Positions 8,708 through 16,582 of a stretch of 64,000 bases of DNA are shown one piece after another (position 1 is the first letter of the stretch; every line of letters starts with the position of its first letter). The position numbers were made by a program, and so were the translations under genes. The DNA is taken from NCBI RefSeq assembly GCF_041261445.1, contig NZ_JBGCCU010000040.1, positions 27,360 to 91,359 of the forward strand. The letters are read 5' to 3'. The stretch is from Catenulispora sp. EB89. Lineage in GTDB: Bacteria > Actinomycetota > Actinomycetes > Streptomycetales > Catenulisporaceae. The notes beneath the pieces are model-generated. The model saw nothing but the letters and a program-made list of their open reading frames with translations, was not told the origin of the DNA and did not search any database.

Positions 8708-8747
8708 GCCGTTCGGCTGCCCGCCGTTCGGGTCGGCTGGTCGTGTC

Positions 8748-9392
8748 CTACTTCCGCTCGGCCAGCACGCGCAGCAGCCCGACCAGCGAGGAGGACGTCG
8801 CGATCTGCCCGGCGTCGATCAGCCCGAGTACCTCGTCCAGCGGAATCCACGCCACCTTCTCGGCTTCGTTCTCCTCCGTCGGCTCCCCGATGTACTCGGC
8901 GCCGACCGCTCGGAACAGCCGGTACTGCGACCGCAGCATCCCGCCGACCGGGTGAAAGGACAGCAACGGCGTGACATCGCTCACCCGCCAGCCGGTCTCC
9001 TCCTCGACCTCGCGGCGCGCGGTGTCCGCCGGATCCTCGCCCTCCTCGATCAGGCCGGAGGGGATCTCCCAGACCCACTTGTCGATCGCGAACCGGTGCC
9101 GCCAGATCAGCAGCACCTCCTCGCGCCCGGCCTCCGTCCTGGTCACCACGCAGCTCGCGGCGCTGCGGGTGCGGATGACGTGGTGCTCGAAGCGGGTGCC
9201 GTCGCCGAGTTCCACGTCGGCCATGAGGACGTCCACCCAAGGGTTCTCATACACGGGCCACTCGGAGTGCACGGTCCAGTGGCTCCGGCTGCGCGCCGGG
9301 GGCGCGGCCGAGACGTCCGGGGTGTCGCCGCGGATGTCGCCGCGGGTCTCGTCGGGTGTCTCGTGAGACGGCGTCGGCTCAGGCTCTGACAT
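8748..9392 (-). CDS. NUDIX hydrolase, ADP-ribose-pyrophosphatase-like
   Basis: 214 aa from ATG 9392 (an in-frame start at 9425 is possible). The first ~45 residues are an Asp/Thr/Pro-rich, probably disordered extension. The NUDIX box is complete: G-L-I-E-E-G-E then A-R-R-E-V-E-E-E-T-G-W, matching GX5EX7REUXEEXGU, so the metal-binding glutamates are present. Flanking sequence (WEIPSGLIE before the box, GMLRSQYRLF after) resembles ADP-ribose or nucleoside-diphosphate-sugar pyrophosphatases. Substrate not determinable. It diverges from tRNA-Thr. Confidence 0.9.
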   Translation of the reverse strand: MSEPEPTPSHETPDETRGDIRGDTPDVSAAPPARSRSHWTVHSEWPVYENPWVDVLMADVELGDGTRFEHHVIRTRSAASCVVTRTEAGREEVLLIWRHRFAIDKWVWEIPSGLIEEGEDPADTARREVEEETGWRVSDVTPLLSFHPVGGMLRSQYRLFRAVGAEYIGEPTEENEAEKVAWIPLDEVLGLIDAGQIATSSSLVGLLRVLAERK

Positions 9393-9483
9393 GCGGCTGA
9401 GCGTAGTGGACCGGGGTCGCGACACGGCGTGCCGAAACCCGATTTCGCGCCTGGCCCAAGACCGTGTAACTTATTCCCTGCTC

Positions 9484-9556
9484 GCCCCTTTAGCTCAGTC
9501 GGCAGAGCGTCTCCATGGTAAGGAGAAGGTCTACGGTTCGATTCCGTAAAGGGGCT
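9484..9556 (+). tRNA. tRNA-Thr (GGT anticodon)
   Basis: 73-nt cloverleaf. Acceptor GCCCCTT pairs with AAGGGGC; the anticodon stem TCTCC/GGAGA encloses loop ATGGTAA, anticodon GGT; the T arm contains TTCGATT. No CCA is encoded. A TAACTT at 9467-9472 is a possible -10. Confidence 0.96.
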
Positions 9557-9571
9557 CAGGTCACACCGGGG

Positions 9572-9613
9572 GTCCGGTGGACACGAAAGGGTGAAAGCCC
9601 GTGTCCACCGGAC
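9572..9613. terminator. 14-bp perfect hairpin between two tRNA genes
   Basis: GTCCGGTGGACACG (9572-9585) and its exact reverse complement (9600-9613) are separated by a 14-nt loop. It sits between tRNA-Thr and tRNA-Met. No T-run follows, so it may be a terminator or a processing/stability hairpin in a tRNA-Thr/tRNA-Met transcript. Confidence 0.6.
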
Positions 9614-9634
9614 TGTTCCGGTAGTTGATCGAGT

Positions 9635-9708
9635 GGCGGTGTAGCTCAGCCTGGTAGAGCAAGCGGCTCATAATCGCTGTGTCGCCGGTTCAAGTCCGGC
9701 CACCGCTA
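9635..9708 (+). tRNA. tRNA-Met (CAT anticodon, elongator type)
   Basis: 74-nt cloverleaf. Acceptor GGCGGTG pairs with CACCGCT (closing G-T), the anticodon stem AGCGG/TCGCT holds loop CTCATAA, anticodon CAT, and the T loop is TTCAAGT. It lacks the GGG/CCC anticodon stem expected of an initiator, so it is read as elongator tRNA-Met. Placement just before rpmG is common in actinobacteria. Confidence 0.94.
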
Positions 9709-9729
9709 CGCATCTGGCAAAACCCTCAG

Positions 9730-9752
9730 CCCTGCAAGGTACTCTTGCAGGG
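9730..9752. terminator. Hairpin between tRNA-Met and rpmG
   Basis: CCCTGCAAG (9730-9738) and CTTGCAGGG (9744-9752) form a 9-bp stem with loop GTACT, followed by TTGTCC. Candidate tRNA terminator. A TACTCT at 9740-9745 inside it could alternatively be an rpmG -10 element. Confidence 0.45.
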
Positions 9753-9818
9753 TTGTCCATCGTGAGGGCCGACCTGGGAAGGTCCGGAGCCCTCGAGAAG
9801 TAGAAAGAGGCACCCCAA

Positions 9819-9983
9819 GTGGCTGCTGTCGACGTCCGGCCGAAGATCACCCTCGCGTGCACCGAGTGCAAGCGGCGCAACTACATCACCAAGAAGAACC
9901 GGCGCAACGACCCGGACCGTCTTGAGCTGAAGAAGCACTGCCGCTGGTGCAACAAGCACACCCCGCACCGCGAGACCCGCTAG
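9819..9983 (+). CDS. rpmG: 50S ribosomal protein L33
   Basis: 54-aa protein from GTG 9819, too short for long-ORF searches but unmistakable. It has the zinc-ribbon form of L33 with C14-x2-C17 ([12 protein letters not shown]) and C41-x2-C44 (KHCRWCNKH), so this is the C+ version. It continues into [15 protein letters not shown] and ends HTPHRETR. It binds 23S rRNA near the E site. Zinc-containing L33 copies in actinobacteria may be paired elsewhere with a zinc-independent paralogue under Zur; no Zur box is evident here. Confidence 0.95.
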   Translation: MAAVDVRPKITLACTECKRRNYITKKNRRNDPDRLELKKHCRWCNKHTPHRETR

Positions 9984-10087
9984 TCCCGTGGCCCCGGGTC
10001 CGGCTCTCAGCCGGGCCGCGCTCGCCCCGCGCTAGCGTCGTAGCAGGCCCGCACTGCCGGGTCACGCCTCGCGGCCTGTAGTTTTGG

Positions 10088-10136
10088 ACCGCCCCGCCGA
10101 CTCCCGATCACGGAGTGGGCGCGGGCGGTTTCTTCG
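10088..10136 (+). terminator. Terminator after rpmG
   Basis: ACCGCCC at 10088-10094 pairs with GGGCGGT at 10123-10129, with an inner ACTCC/GGAGT helix, followed by TTCTTCG. A plausible intrinsic terminator ending the rpmG transcript just upstream of the MaoC genes. Confidence 0.6.
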
Positions 10137-10158
10137 TATCCAAGGAGGCACAGGGACG

Positions 10159-10626
10159 ATGGCCCTGGACGTCGGTTTCATCGGCCGCACCTATCCGCCC
10201 ACCGCGGTGTATGAGGTCGGCCGCGAGAAGATCCGCGAGTTCGCCGACGCGATCGGGGACCCGAACCCGGTCTACCGCGACCCGGCGGTGGCCCAGGACC
10301 TCGGGCACCGCGACGTGCTGGCGCCGCCGACCTTCCCGATCGCCATCACCTGGCCGGCCGCGACGGTCATCATCGAGGACCCGGACTTGGGCCTGGACTT
10401 CAGCCGGGTGCTGCACGGCGAGCAGCGCTTCGTGCACAACCGGCCGATCTACGCCGACGACCAGCTGACCGCGACCGTGATCATCGAGGACATCACCGAG
10501 CGGATGGGGCAGGGATTCCTGAGCACCCGCACGGAGCTGAACACCGTGGACGGCGAGTTGGTGGTGACCGGCTTCTCCAAGCTGGTCGTGGTCGGAGCCG
10601 GCGGCGGCGAGGGGGAGCAGGCGTGA
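10159..10626 (+). CDS. MaoC-like dehydratase, N-terminal hot-dog subunit (HadA/HadC-like)
   Basis: 155 aa from ATG 10159, with AAGGAGG at 10142-10148. This is the non-catalytic-type hot-dog subunit (FAS1_DH-like region) of a (3R)-hydroxyacyl dehydratase: DVGFIGRTYPPT at the start, REKIREFADAIGDPNPVYRD near residue 22 and VLAPPTFPIAITW near residue 51. It overlaps the next gene by 4 bp (GTGA), implying a heterodimer. The rpmG-MaoC-MaoC order matches mycobacterial rpmG-hadA-hadB, where the pair acts in FAS-II elongation. Without mycolic acids, the substrate in this organism is unknown. Cytoplasmic. Confidence 0.88.
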   Translation: MALDVGFIGRTYPPTAVYEVGREKIREFADAIGDPNPVYRDPAVAQDLGHRDVLAPPTFPIAITWPAATVIIEDPDLGLDFSRVLHGEQRFVHNRPIYADDQLTATVIIEDITERMGQGFLSTRTELNTVDGELVVTGFSKLVVVGAGGGEGEQA

Positions 10627-11051
10627 TCAAGTTCGCTGACGTCTCGAAGGGCGACGTGCTGCCCGCCCAGACGCTCCCGATCCGGCGCGTGGACCTGGTG
10701 AAGTACGCCGGCGCCTCCGGGGACTTCAACCCGATCCACTGGAACGAGCGATTCGCGCAGTCGGTGGGGCTGCCGGACGTCATCGCGCACGGGATGTTCA
10801 CGATGGCCTCGGCGATCCGCGTGGTCACCGACTGGTGCGGGGACCCGGGGATGGTCGTGGAGTACCAGGTGCGGTTCACCAAGCCGGTGGTGGTGCCGGA
10901 CGGCGTGGACGAGGATTCCGGGGCCCGGCTGACGGTGACCGGGAAGGTCAGCGCGGTCAACGAGGACGGGACGGTGCGGGTGGACCTGGTCGCGACCAGC
11001 GAGGGTGAGAAGGTGCTGGGGCTGGCGCGGGCCGTGGTCCGGCTGCCCTGA
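10623..11051 (+). CDS. MaoC-like (R)-hydroxyacyl dehydratase, catalytic subunit (HadB-like)
   Basis: 142 aa from GTG 10623, overlapping the upstream stop. It has the hydratase-2 motif: YAGASGDFNPIHWNE with the catalytic Asp and His near residues 37-42, then AHGMF near residue 61. With the upstream subunit it should form a hot-dog heterodimer that removes water from a (3R)-hydroxyacyl thioester. Its stop codon abuts an 11-bp tandem repeat array. Confidence 0.9.
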   Translation: MIKFADVSKGDVLPAQTLPIRRVDLVKYAGASGDFNPIHWNERFAQSVGLPDVIAHGMFTMASAIRVVTDWCGDPGMVVEYQVRFTKPVVVPDGVDEDSGARLTVTGKVSAVNEDGTVRVDLVATSEGEKVLGLARAVVRLP

Positions 11052-11114
11052 CACTGCCCTAGCACTGCCCTAGCACCGCCCTGCCACTGCTCTGCCATCG
11101 CCCTGACCTGCCCT
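11052..11114. repeat. 11-bp tandem repeat array
   Basis: Starts at the base after the MaoC stop codon. Five consecutive 11-bp units (11052-11062, 11063-11073, 11074-11084, 11085-11095, 11096-11106) follow the pattern CACTGCCCTAG, the first two identical, then a decayed sixth unit. Non-coding; 11 bp is close to one helical turn. Confidence 0.8.
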
Positions 11115-11131
11115 GTCCGAACAGTTCGGAC
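11115..11131. promoter_or_regulatory. 17-bp perfect palindrome upstream of murB
   Basis: GTCCGAAC-A-GTTCGGAC, with 8-bp arms around one base. The half-site TTCGGA recurs at 11145-11150. About 70 bp before the murB start, so a possible operator or promoter-proximal hairpin. The protein that would bind is unknown. Confidence 0.5.
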
Positions 11132-11199
11132 TCCGTGACGATCGTTCGGAGACTGAGATGGCACGCCCGCCGGGCCCGGCACCCGGTAGCGTGTCCCTC

Positions 11200-12264
11200 A
11201 TGCTCGAACAGGCCTCGGCACCCCTCGCGCCCCTGACCACCCTGCGTGTGGGCGGACCGGCGCGGCGCATGGTGACCGCGACCACGGAGCAGGAGATCGT
11301 CGAGACCGTCAAGGACTGCGACCGCCGGGGCGAGCCGCTGCTGATCCTGGCCGGCGGCTCCAACCTGCTGATCGGCGACGACGGCTTCGACGGCACCGTG
11401 CTGAAGATCGCGCACACCGGCGTGACGAAGCAGAAGACGTGCTCGGGCCTGCGCCTGGGCGTCGCCGCCGGCCACGACTGGGACGCCTTCGTCGCCGAAG
11501 CGGTGGACCTCGGCGCGGTCGGCGTCGAGGCCCTGAGCGGCATCCCCGGCTCGGCCGGCGCCACCCCGATCCAGAACGTCGGCGCCTACGGCCAGGACGT
11601 CGGCCAGACCATCGCCTGGATCCGGGCGCTGGACCGCGAGACCGGCGACATCCGCGGCATGCAGTCCCGCTGTCTGGAGTTCGGCTACCGCGACTCGGTG
11701 TTCAAGCAGCACCCGGGCAAGTACGTGGTCCTGACGGTCTGGTTCGGCTTCGACCCGCCGGCCGCCTCCGAATCCGAGCGCCTGTCCGCCCCGATCCGCT
11801 ACGCGGAACTGGCCCGCGCACTCGGCGTCGAGGAAGGCGACCGCGCGCCGCTCGCCCTGGTCCGCGAGACCGTTCTGAAGCTGCGCGCCGCCAAGGGCAT
11901 GGTCCTGAACGCCGAGGACCACGACACCTGGTCGGCGGGATCGTTCTTCACCAACCCGGTCCTCGACGCAGCGGCCTTCGACGCCCTCGCCGCCCGCGCG
12001 ACCGTGGCACCCCCGCGCTTCCCAGCCCCGGACAACCACGTGAAGACCTCGGCCGCCTGGCTGATCGAGCAGGCGGGCTACCCCAAGGGCTACGGCGCCG
12101 GCGCGGCGACCCTGTCGACGAAGCACACCCTGGCCCTGACGAACCGCGGCGACGCGGCGGCCGCCGACGTACTCCGGCTGGCGCGCGAGATCCGGGACGG
12201 GGTGCGAGACCGGTTCGGGGTGGAGCTGGTGCCCGAGCCGGTTTTCGTGGGCGCTGATCTGTAG
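11200..12264 (+). CDS. murB: UDP-N-acetylenolpyruvoylglucosamine reductase
   Basis: 354 aa from ATG 11200; an in-frame GTG at 11191 is an alternative. MurB reduces the enolpyruvyl ether to UDP-MurNAc using NADPH and FAD, the second committed step of peptidoglycan synthesis in the cytosol. FAD-binding signatures are present: TTLRVGGPA at 13-21, ILAGGSNLLIGDDGFDG at 49-65, and GIPGSAGATPIQNVGAYGQ at 114-132. The catalytic serine is in SAGSFF (S248), and the C-terminus has KTSAAWLIEQAGYPKG. The SAGSFF and YRD-containing arrangement fits type I MurB. Length is normal. Confidence 0.96.
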   Translation: MLEQASAPLAPLTTLRVGGPARRMVTATTEQEIVETVKDCDRRGEPLLILAGGSNLLIGDDGFDGTVLKIAHTGVTKQKTCSGLRLGVAAGHDWDAFVAEAVDLGAVGVEALSGIPGSAGATPIQNVGAYGQDVGQTIAWIRALDRETGDIRGMQSRCLEFGYRDSVFKQHPGKYVVLTVWFGFDPPAASESERLSAPIRYAELARALGVEEGDRAPLALVRETVLKLRAAKGMVLNAEDHDTWSAGSFFTNPVLDAAAFDALAARATVAPPRFPAPDNHVKTSAAWLIEQAGYPKGYGAGAATLSTKHTLALTNRGDAAAADVLRLAREIRDGVRDRFGVELVPEPVFVGADL

Positions 12265-12449
12265 CTTCGATAGTGGGGGTGGATCGCAAGTAAGCGATCG
12301 ATCACTGCATATCAGGCGATAACGGGCGAGCCGGGCGAATGGCGCATCTGGTCTCGCGCTCGGACCCGGGCCGGCACGCCACAACCGGGGGCCGCGCCAG
12401 CCGGGCTGGCGCTGAAATGCTCATGCGGACCAAGTCTCCACACGCGAGT

Positions 12450-12485
12450 CGGCGGGTGAGTGGGCCGTACCCCACTCACCCGCCG
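12450..12485. terminator. Bidirectional terminator hairpin after murB
   Basis: 15-bp perfect stem (12450-12464 with 12471-12485) and a 6-nt loop in the gap between convergent murB and the GT39 gene. It probably terminates both transcripts. Confidence 0.75.
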
Positions 12486-12514
12486 AGCTTGTGTCCCTCC
12501 TTACGGGGTGCGCC

Positions 12515-15058
12515 TCACGACGTGGGCGCCGTCAGGTCGTAGATCGTGACGCCGTCGACGGTCTGGGCCTTGTAGTGGGCTGCGACCCAGGTGCTGATGG
12601 AGGTGCCTTCGTCGGCGCCGCCGTTGGCTCGCATGCCGATGCCGCCGCCGATGTAGTAGTGGATCTTGTGTTGGGCGACGTCGGCCTGGAACTGGGCCAG
12701 GGTCGGGGAGGGGTCGGAGCCGTTGAAGCCGCCGATGGCCATGACGGGGTCGCCGGTGCCGAGTTGGTAGCCGGAGGCGTTCTGGGCGCCGATGGCCGCG
12801 GCGACCCAGGTGTAGCTCGACGCGTTCTGCTTCAGCAGGGCCAGGATCTGGGCGCCGGGCTTGCTGCCGTCGAGGAAGTTGTTCATGCCGCCGGTGCCGC
12901 CTTCGGCGCGGGTGCCGCCGCCGAAGCCGCCGCCGGGGAACTGGTTGGTCGTGCCGCCCTGGGTGCCACCGGTGCCACCGGTACCGCCGCCGAACCCGCC
13001 GCCGGTACCACCCGTGCCGCCGGTCCCGCCGGTGCCGCCGCCGAAGCCGCCGGCCGGCGGGGTCTGCCCGGTCGTGCCGCCGGTCCCGCCAGTGCCGCCG
13101 CCCTGGAAGCCGGGGAAGGTGCCGGTGAAGTGCCGTCCGGTCCGTCCACCGCCGCCGAAGCCGCCGCCGGGACCACCGAAGCCCTGCCCGGCCGGTCCGG
13201 CCGAGGGGATGGAGCCGCTGTGCCCCTGGCTGGTCGTGGCCACGGCGTACGCCGCCGGGCCCAGCAGCGCCGCGCCGACGCCGATGGCCACCGCGGCCAG
13301 TCGCAGAGCCCTGTTACGCGGCGCCTCGGCGGCCGCAGCGGGAGCGGGAGTAGGCGCGATCGCAGGGTCCTGAGAAGAACCGTCAGCGGCGGCCGCAGCA
13401 CCCTCGACCGGCACCCAACCGGGCTGCCCGACCGGAGCCGGAGCACCGGTAGCGGTACCGGCAGCGGCAGCGCCAGAAGCACCACTCGCGCCCTGCGCCC
13501 CGCTCCGCAGCCACCCCGGCCCGGCCAGCAGCAGCACCGTCCCGACCACCCCGGCGACCGCGATCAAATACCGCAGCCACGAGTACCAGTCCGGTGTCTG
13601 TCCCAGCAGGTGGAACGACCACCACGTGGTCACCCCCACCGCACCGGCCAGCCCGATCCGCGCCAGCGGCTCGGTCCGCCGCGCCCACACCATCCCGCCG
13701 CCGATGCCGAGGGTCACCGCGATGAGCGGCGCCAGCGCGATCGTGTAGTACGGGTGGAAGATCCCCTGCATGTAGCTGAAGACCGCGGCCGTGCTCACCA
13801 GCGACAGCCCCCACGCCAGCAGCGCGGCCCGCGCGTGGTCCGTGCGGCGCGCCCGGCCGGCGGCCCACAGGCCGAAGACGAACAGCACCAGCGCGGCCGG
13901 GATCAGCCAGCTGACTTGGCTGGCGACCTCGGAGCCGAACATCCGCCCGATGCCGGTGCCCGAGCTGAAGCCGCCGCCGCGCCCGCCGCCGGTACCGCCG
14001 GGCGGGGTGAACGTCCCGCCGGCGCCCGCCGCACCAGTCGCACCGGTGGTGCCAGTCGCACCCGCGGCACCCGCGGCGCCGGCGGCACCCGCCGCACCCC
14101 GCGCCGCGCCGCCGCCGAAGCCGCCGCCCACACTCCCGGTCTCGTTGCCGGTCAGCCGGCCGAAACCGTTGTACCCGAACGTCAGGTTCAGGAAGCTGTT
14201 GTCCTGCGAGCCGCCGATGTAAGGCCTCGAATTCGCCGGCGTCAGCTGCACGATCGCGACCCACCAGCCCGCGCTGACCACGATCGCCAGCCCGGCCGCG
14301 CCGATCTGCCACAGCCGGCGCAGGAACCTGCCCGGCCCCAGCGCCAGATACACGGCGGTCAGCGCGGGCAGGATCAGGAACGCCTGCAGCGTCTTCGTCA
14401 GGAACGCGACCCCGATCAGCGCCCCGGCCAGCACCAGCCAGCGGGTGCTGCCGTACTCCATGGCCCGCACCACCGCGTAGACGGAGATCGTCATCAGCAG
14501 CACCAGCAGCGCGTCGGGGTTGTTGAACTTGAACATCAGCACCGCGACCGGCGTCACCATCAGCGCGCCCGCCGCGAGCAGCCCGGCCGCCGCGCCGATC
14601 CGCGCGTCGCGCGTCCGGCTCAGCACCCGCTTCACCGCCGCGTAGACGACGCCGCACGTCGCGACGCCCATCAGCGCCTGCGGCAGCAGCATCGTCCAGG
14701 AGTTGAAGCCGAAGATCCGGCCCGAGATCTCCATGACCCACAGCGAGGCCGGCGGCTTGTCGACCGTGATCGAGTTGCCGGCGTCCAGCGAGCCGAACAG
14801 CATCGCCTTCCAGCTCTTCGTGCCGGCCTGGACGGCCGCGGCGTAGAACGAGTTGGCCCAGCCGGAGGACGACAGGTCCCACAGATACAGGACCGCCGCG
14901 GCCACCAGCACGCCGAGCAGACCGGGCCGGGCCCAGCGCGGATCGGACTCGGGCCCGCGCCAGAGGCGCGTCAGGCGGCCGGTCAAGCCGGCGGCCGGGG
15001 CGCCCGACGGGGAGCCCGTTCGGTATCCGACGTCTGACGTCGGGGACAAAGTGCTCAT
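12515..15058 (-). CDS. GT39 family (ArnT/PMT-like) membrane glycosyltransferase with Gly-rich linkers
   Basis: 847 aa from ATG 15058, overlapping the upstream stop (ATGA). Multi-pass membrane protein of the polyprenyl-phosphate-sugar-dependent GT-C class. The first extracytoplasmic loop carries the catalytic-type Asp in S-I-T-V-D100-K-P-P. Two low-complexity segments are unusual: a Gly/Ala/Thr-rich stretch in a mid-protein external loop (about residues 312-375) and a long GGTGGTGG-type region (about 650-760) before a compact C-terminal domain (ASSYTWVAAAIGAQNASGYQLG, FQADVAQHKIHYYIGGG). Likely transfers a sugar to a surface acceptor. Coupled to the GT2-GtrA gene, which can supply the lipid-linked sugar. 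An ORF opening far upstream in frame is a shadow. Confidence 0.9.
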   Translation of the reverse strand: MSTLSPTSDVGYRTGSPSGAPAAGLTGRLTRLWRGPESDPRWARPGLLGVLVAAAVLYLWDLSSSGWANSFYAAAVQAGTKSWKAMLFGSLDAGNSITVDKPPASLWVMEISGRIFGFNSWTMLLPQALMGVATCGVVYAAVKRVLSRTRDARIGAAAGLLAAGALMVTPVAVLMFKFNNPDALLVLLMTISVYAVVRAMEYGSTRWLVLAGALIGVAFLTKTLQAFLILPALTAVYLALGPGRFLRRLWQIGAAGLAIVVSAGWWVAIVQLTPANSRPYIGGSQDNSFLNLTFGYNGFGRLTGNETGSVGGGFGGGAARGAAGAAGAAGAAGATGTTGATGAAGAGGTFTPPGGTGGGRGGGFSSGTGIGRMFGSEVASQVSWLIPAALVLFVFGLWAAGRARRTDHARAALLAWGLSLVSTAAVFSYMQGIFHPYYTIALAPLIAVTLGIGGGMVWARRTEPLARIGLAGAVGVTTWWSFHLLGQTPDWYSWLRYLIAVAGVVGTVLLLAGPGWLRSGAQGASGASGAAAAGTATGAPAPVGQPGWVPVEGAAAAADGSSQDPAIAPTPAPAAAAEAPRNRALRLAAVAIGVGAALLGPAAYAVATTSQGHSGSIPSAGPAGQGFGGPGGGFGGGGRTGRHFTGTFPGFQGGGTGGTGGTTGQTPPAGGFGGGTGGTGGTGGTGGGFGGGTGGTGGTQGGTTNQFPGGGFGGGTRAEGGTGGMNNFLDGSKPGAQILALLKQNASSYTWVAAAIGAQNASGYQLGTGDPVMAIGGFNGSDPSPTLAQFQADVAQHKIHYYIGGGIGMRANGGADEGTSISTWVAAHYKAQTVDGVTIYDLTAPTS

Positions 15059-16341
15059 GACAGTTCTCCAGAAGTCTGACCCGCCCGGACCGGGGTCTCG
15101 TGGTCGGCGGACGTCAGGGGATGGTGCCTCGGGTGGAAGACCCAGGCGCGGAGCAACACGAAACGGGCCAGCGTCGACAGGCCGTTGGCGACGACCAGCG
15201 CCGCCACTTCCGTGGTGCGGGAGGGATGGTGCACGGCCGCGTGGACCCCGGCCAGAGTCCCGGTCGACAGCACCAGGCCGATGCCGAAGGCCACGAGCCC
15301 GCCGACCTGGTCGCGCAGCGCGTTGCGGCTGCCGGTGACGCCGAAGGTGAAGCGGCGGTTGGCCGCCGTGTTCGCGACCGCGGTGATCGCCAGCGCGACG
15401 GCGTTCGCCGCGAAGGCTCCCATCGGCGCGCGCAGCAGTACGTAAAGGAGCAGATAGGCGATCGTGGACAGCACGCCGATGGTCGCGAAGACCGGGATCT
15501 GCCACTTCAGCCCGGGCGGCGGATCGGCCGCCAGCACCCGGGCCCGGACCGGCGCGCCGGACGAGGACCGCAGCGAGGCCTTGGCGACCCGCCACATGCC
15601 CCGCAGGTCCGCCTTGGCGGTCTTCACGATGTCGACCCGGGAGTCCGGGTCGTCGACCCAGTCCACCGGCACCTCGTGGATCCGCAGCCCTGAGCGCTCG
15701 GCGAGCAGCAGGAGCTCGGTGTCGAAGAACCACTCCTCGTCCTGCACCCGGGGCAGCAGCGCCTGGACGACCTCGGTCTTGGCGGCCTTGAACCCGCACT
15801 GCGCGTCCGAGAAGCGGGCCGCCATCGTGGTGCGCAGCAGGAAGTTGTACGTGCGCGAGATGAACTCCCGCTTCGGACCGCGCGCCACGGCGCTGCCGCG
15901 GGCCAGCCGCGAGCCGATCGCCAGGTCCGAGTGGCCGCTGAGCAGCGGGGCCACCAAGGGCAGGAACGCGTTCAGGTCGGTGGACAAGTCGACGTCCATG
16001 TACGACACGACGTCGGCGTCGGACGTGGACCACACGGCACGCAGCGCGCGGCCGCGGCCCTTGAGGTCCAGATGGACCGCCCGCACCCCGCTCAACTCCC
16101 GTGACAGCCGGGCGGCGACCGCCCACGTGCCGTCGGTCGAGGCGTTGTCGGCCACAGTGATCCGGAAGGGATAGGGCAGGTTCTCGACGAGGTAGCGGTG
16201 CAGTCTGCGCACGCTGGCCTCCAGGACGTGCTGCTCGTTGTAGACGGGCACCACGACCTCGACCAGCCGTCTGCGCGGCCCACCCGCCGCCCCGGTGCCG
16301 GCGTCCGGCGGTTCGCGGTCGGTGAGAGCGGTTGCGTTCAT
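15055..16341 (-). CDS. GT2 dolichol-phosphate-mannose-synthase-like protein fused to GtrA
   Basis: 428 aa from ATG 16341 (MNATALTDRE). Residues ~25-260 are a GT2 domain with PVYNE at 32-36, ADNASTDGT near 64 and the metal-binding D116-V-D118. Residues ~275-410 are a GtrA-like domain with four membrane helices (VFATIGVLSTIAYLLLYVLL, FAANAVALAITAVANTAANR). This architecture makes a polyprenyl-phosphate sugar at the inner leaflet and may help flip it. It is translationally coupled to the GT39 gene, forming a synthase-transferase pair. A candidate response-regulator box lies 45 bp upstream. Confidence 0.92.
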   Translation of the reverse strand: MNATALTDREPPDAGTGAAGGPRRRLVEVVVPVYNEQHVLEASVRRLHRYLVENLPYPFRITVADNASTDGTWAVAARLSRELSGVRAVHLDLKGRGRALRAVWSTSDADVVSYMDVDLSTDLNAFLPLVAPLLSGHSDLAIGSRLARGSAVARGPKREFISRTYNFLLRTTMAARFSDAQCGFKAAKTEVVQALLPRVQDEEWFFDTELLLLAERSGLRIHEVPVDWVDDPDSRVDIVKTAKADLRGMWRVAKASLRSSSGAPVRARVLAADPPPGLKWQIPVFATIGVLSTIAYLLLYVLLRAPMGAFAANAVALAITAVANTAANRRFTFGVTGSRNALRDQVGGLVAFGIGLVLSTGTLAGVHAAVHHPSRTTEVAALVVANGLSTLARFVLLRAWVFHPRHHPLTSADHETPVRAGQTSGELS

Positions 16342-16374
16342 GCCCTCGACGCTCGCGGCGCGGCGTGGGAGGGG

Positions 16375-16405
16375 AATGAGGCTTCGATGAAGCACTGATG
16401 AGAAT
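16375..16405. promoter_or_regulatory. Candidate OmpR-type response-regulator box (GT operon)
   Basis: On the plus strand GATGA (16386-16390)-N8-TGAGAAT (16399-16405). On the minus strand TCATC/TCATC/TCATT recur every 11 bp (16397-16401, 16386-16390, 16375-16379), the helical phasing OmpR-family dimers use. The same GATGA-N8-TGAGAAT occurs upstream of the response-regulator gene at 18860-18879. Confidence 0.55.
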
Positions 16406-16582
16406 GGGCGCGGTGCAGGTCGGACGTGTGAGCGTCTGTTGACAAACCTGAGATCGCGAAGCGGACGCGGAGCGTCGGAACCACGGCGCGGCGGCCGGGA
16501 TTCCGACGTGGTCGTCACTGGATCAGTCTCGTTCGACTGCGGACGGTAGTGTCCATGATGACAAAGCCCTGATGGTCTCGGC

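Noticed and set aside
9730..9752. Extra DeoR operator near rpmG because of CTTGCAGG
   Set aside because: Only 8 bases match and they are explained by a 9-bp hairpin; the flanking bases of the 15-mer are absent.
11115..11131. LexA/SOS box before murB
   Set aside because: The palindrome has a 1-base centre; actinobacterial LexA sites need CGAAC-N4-GTTCG.
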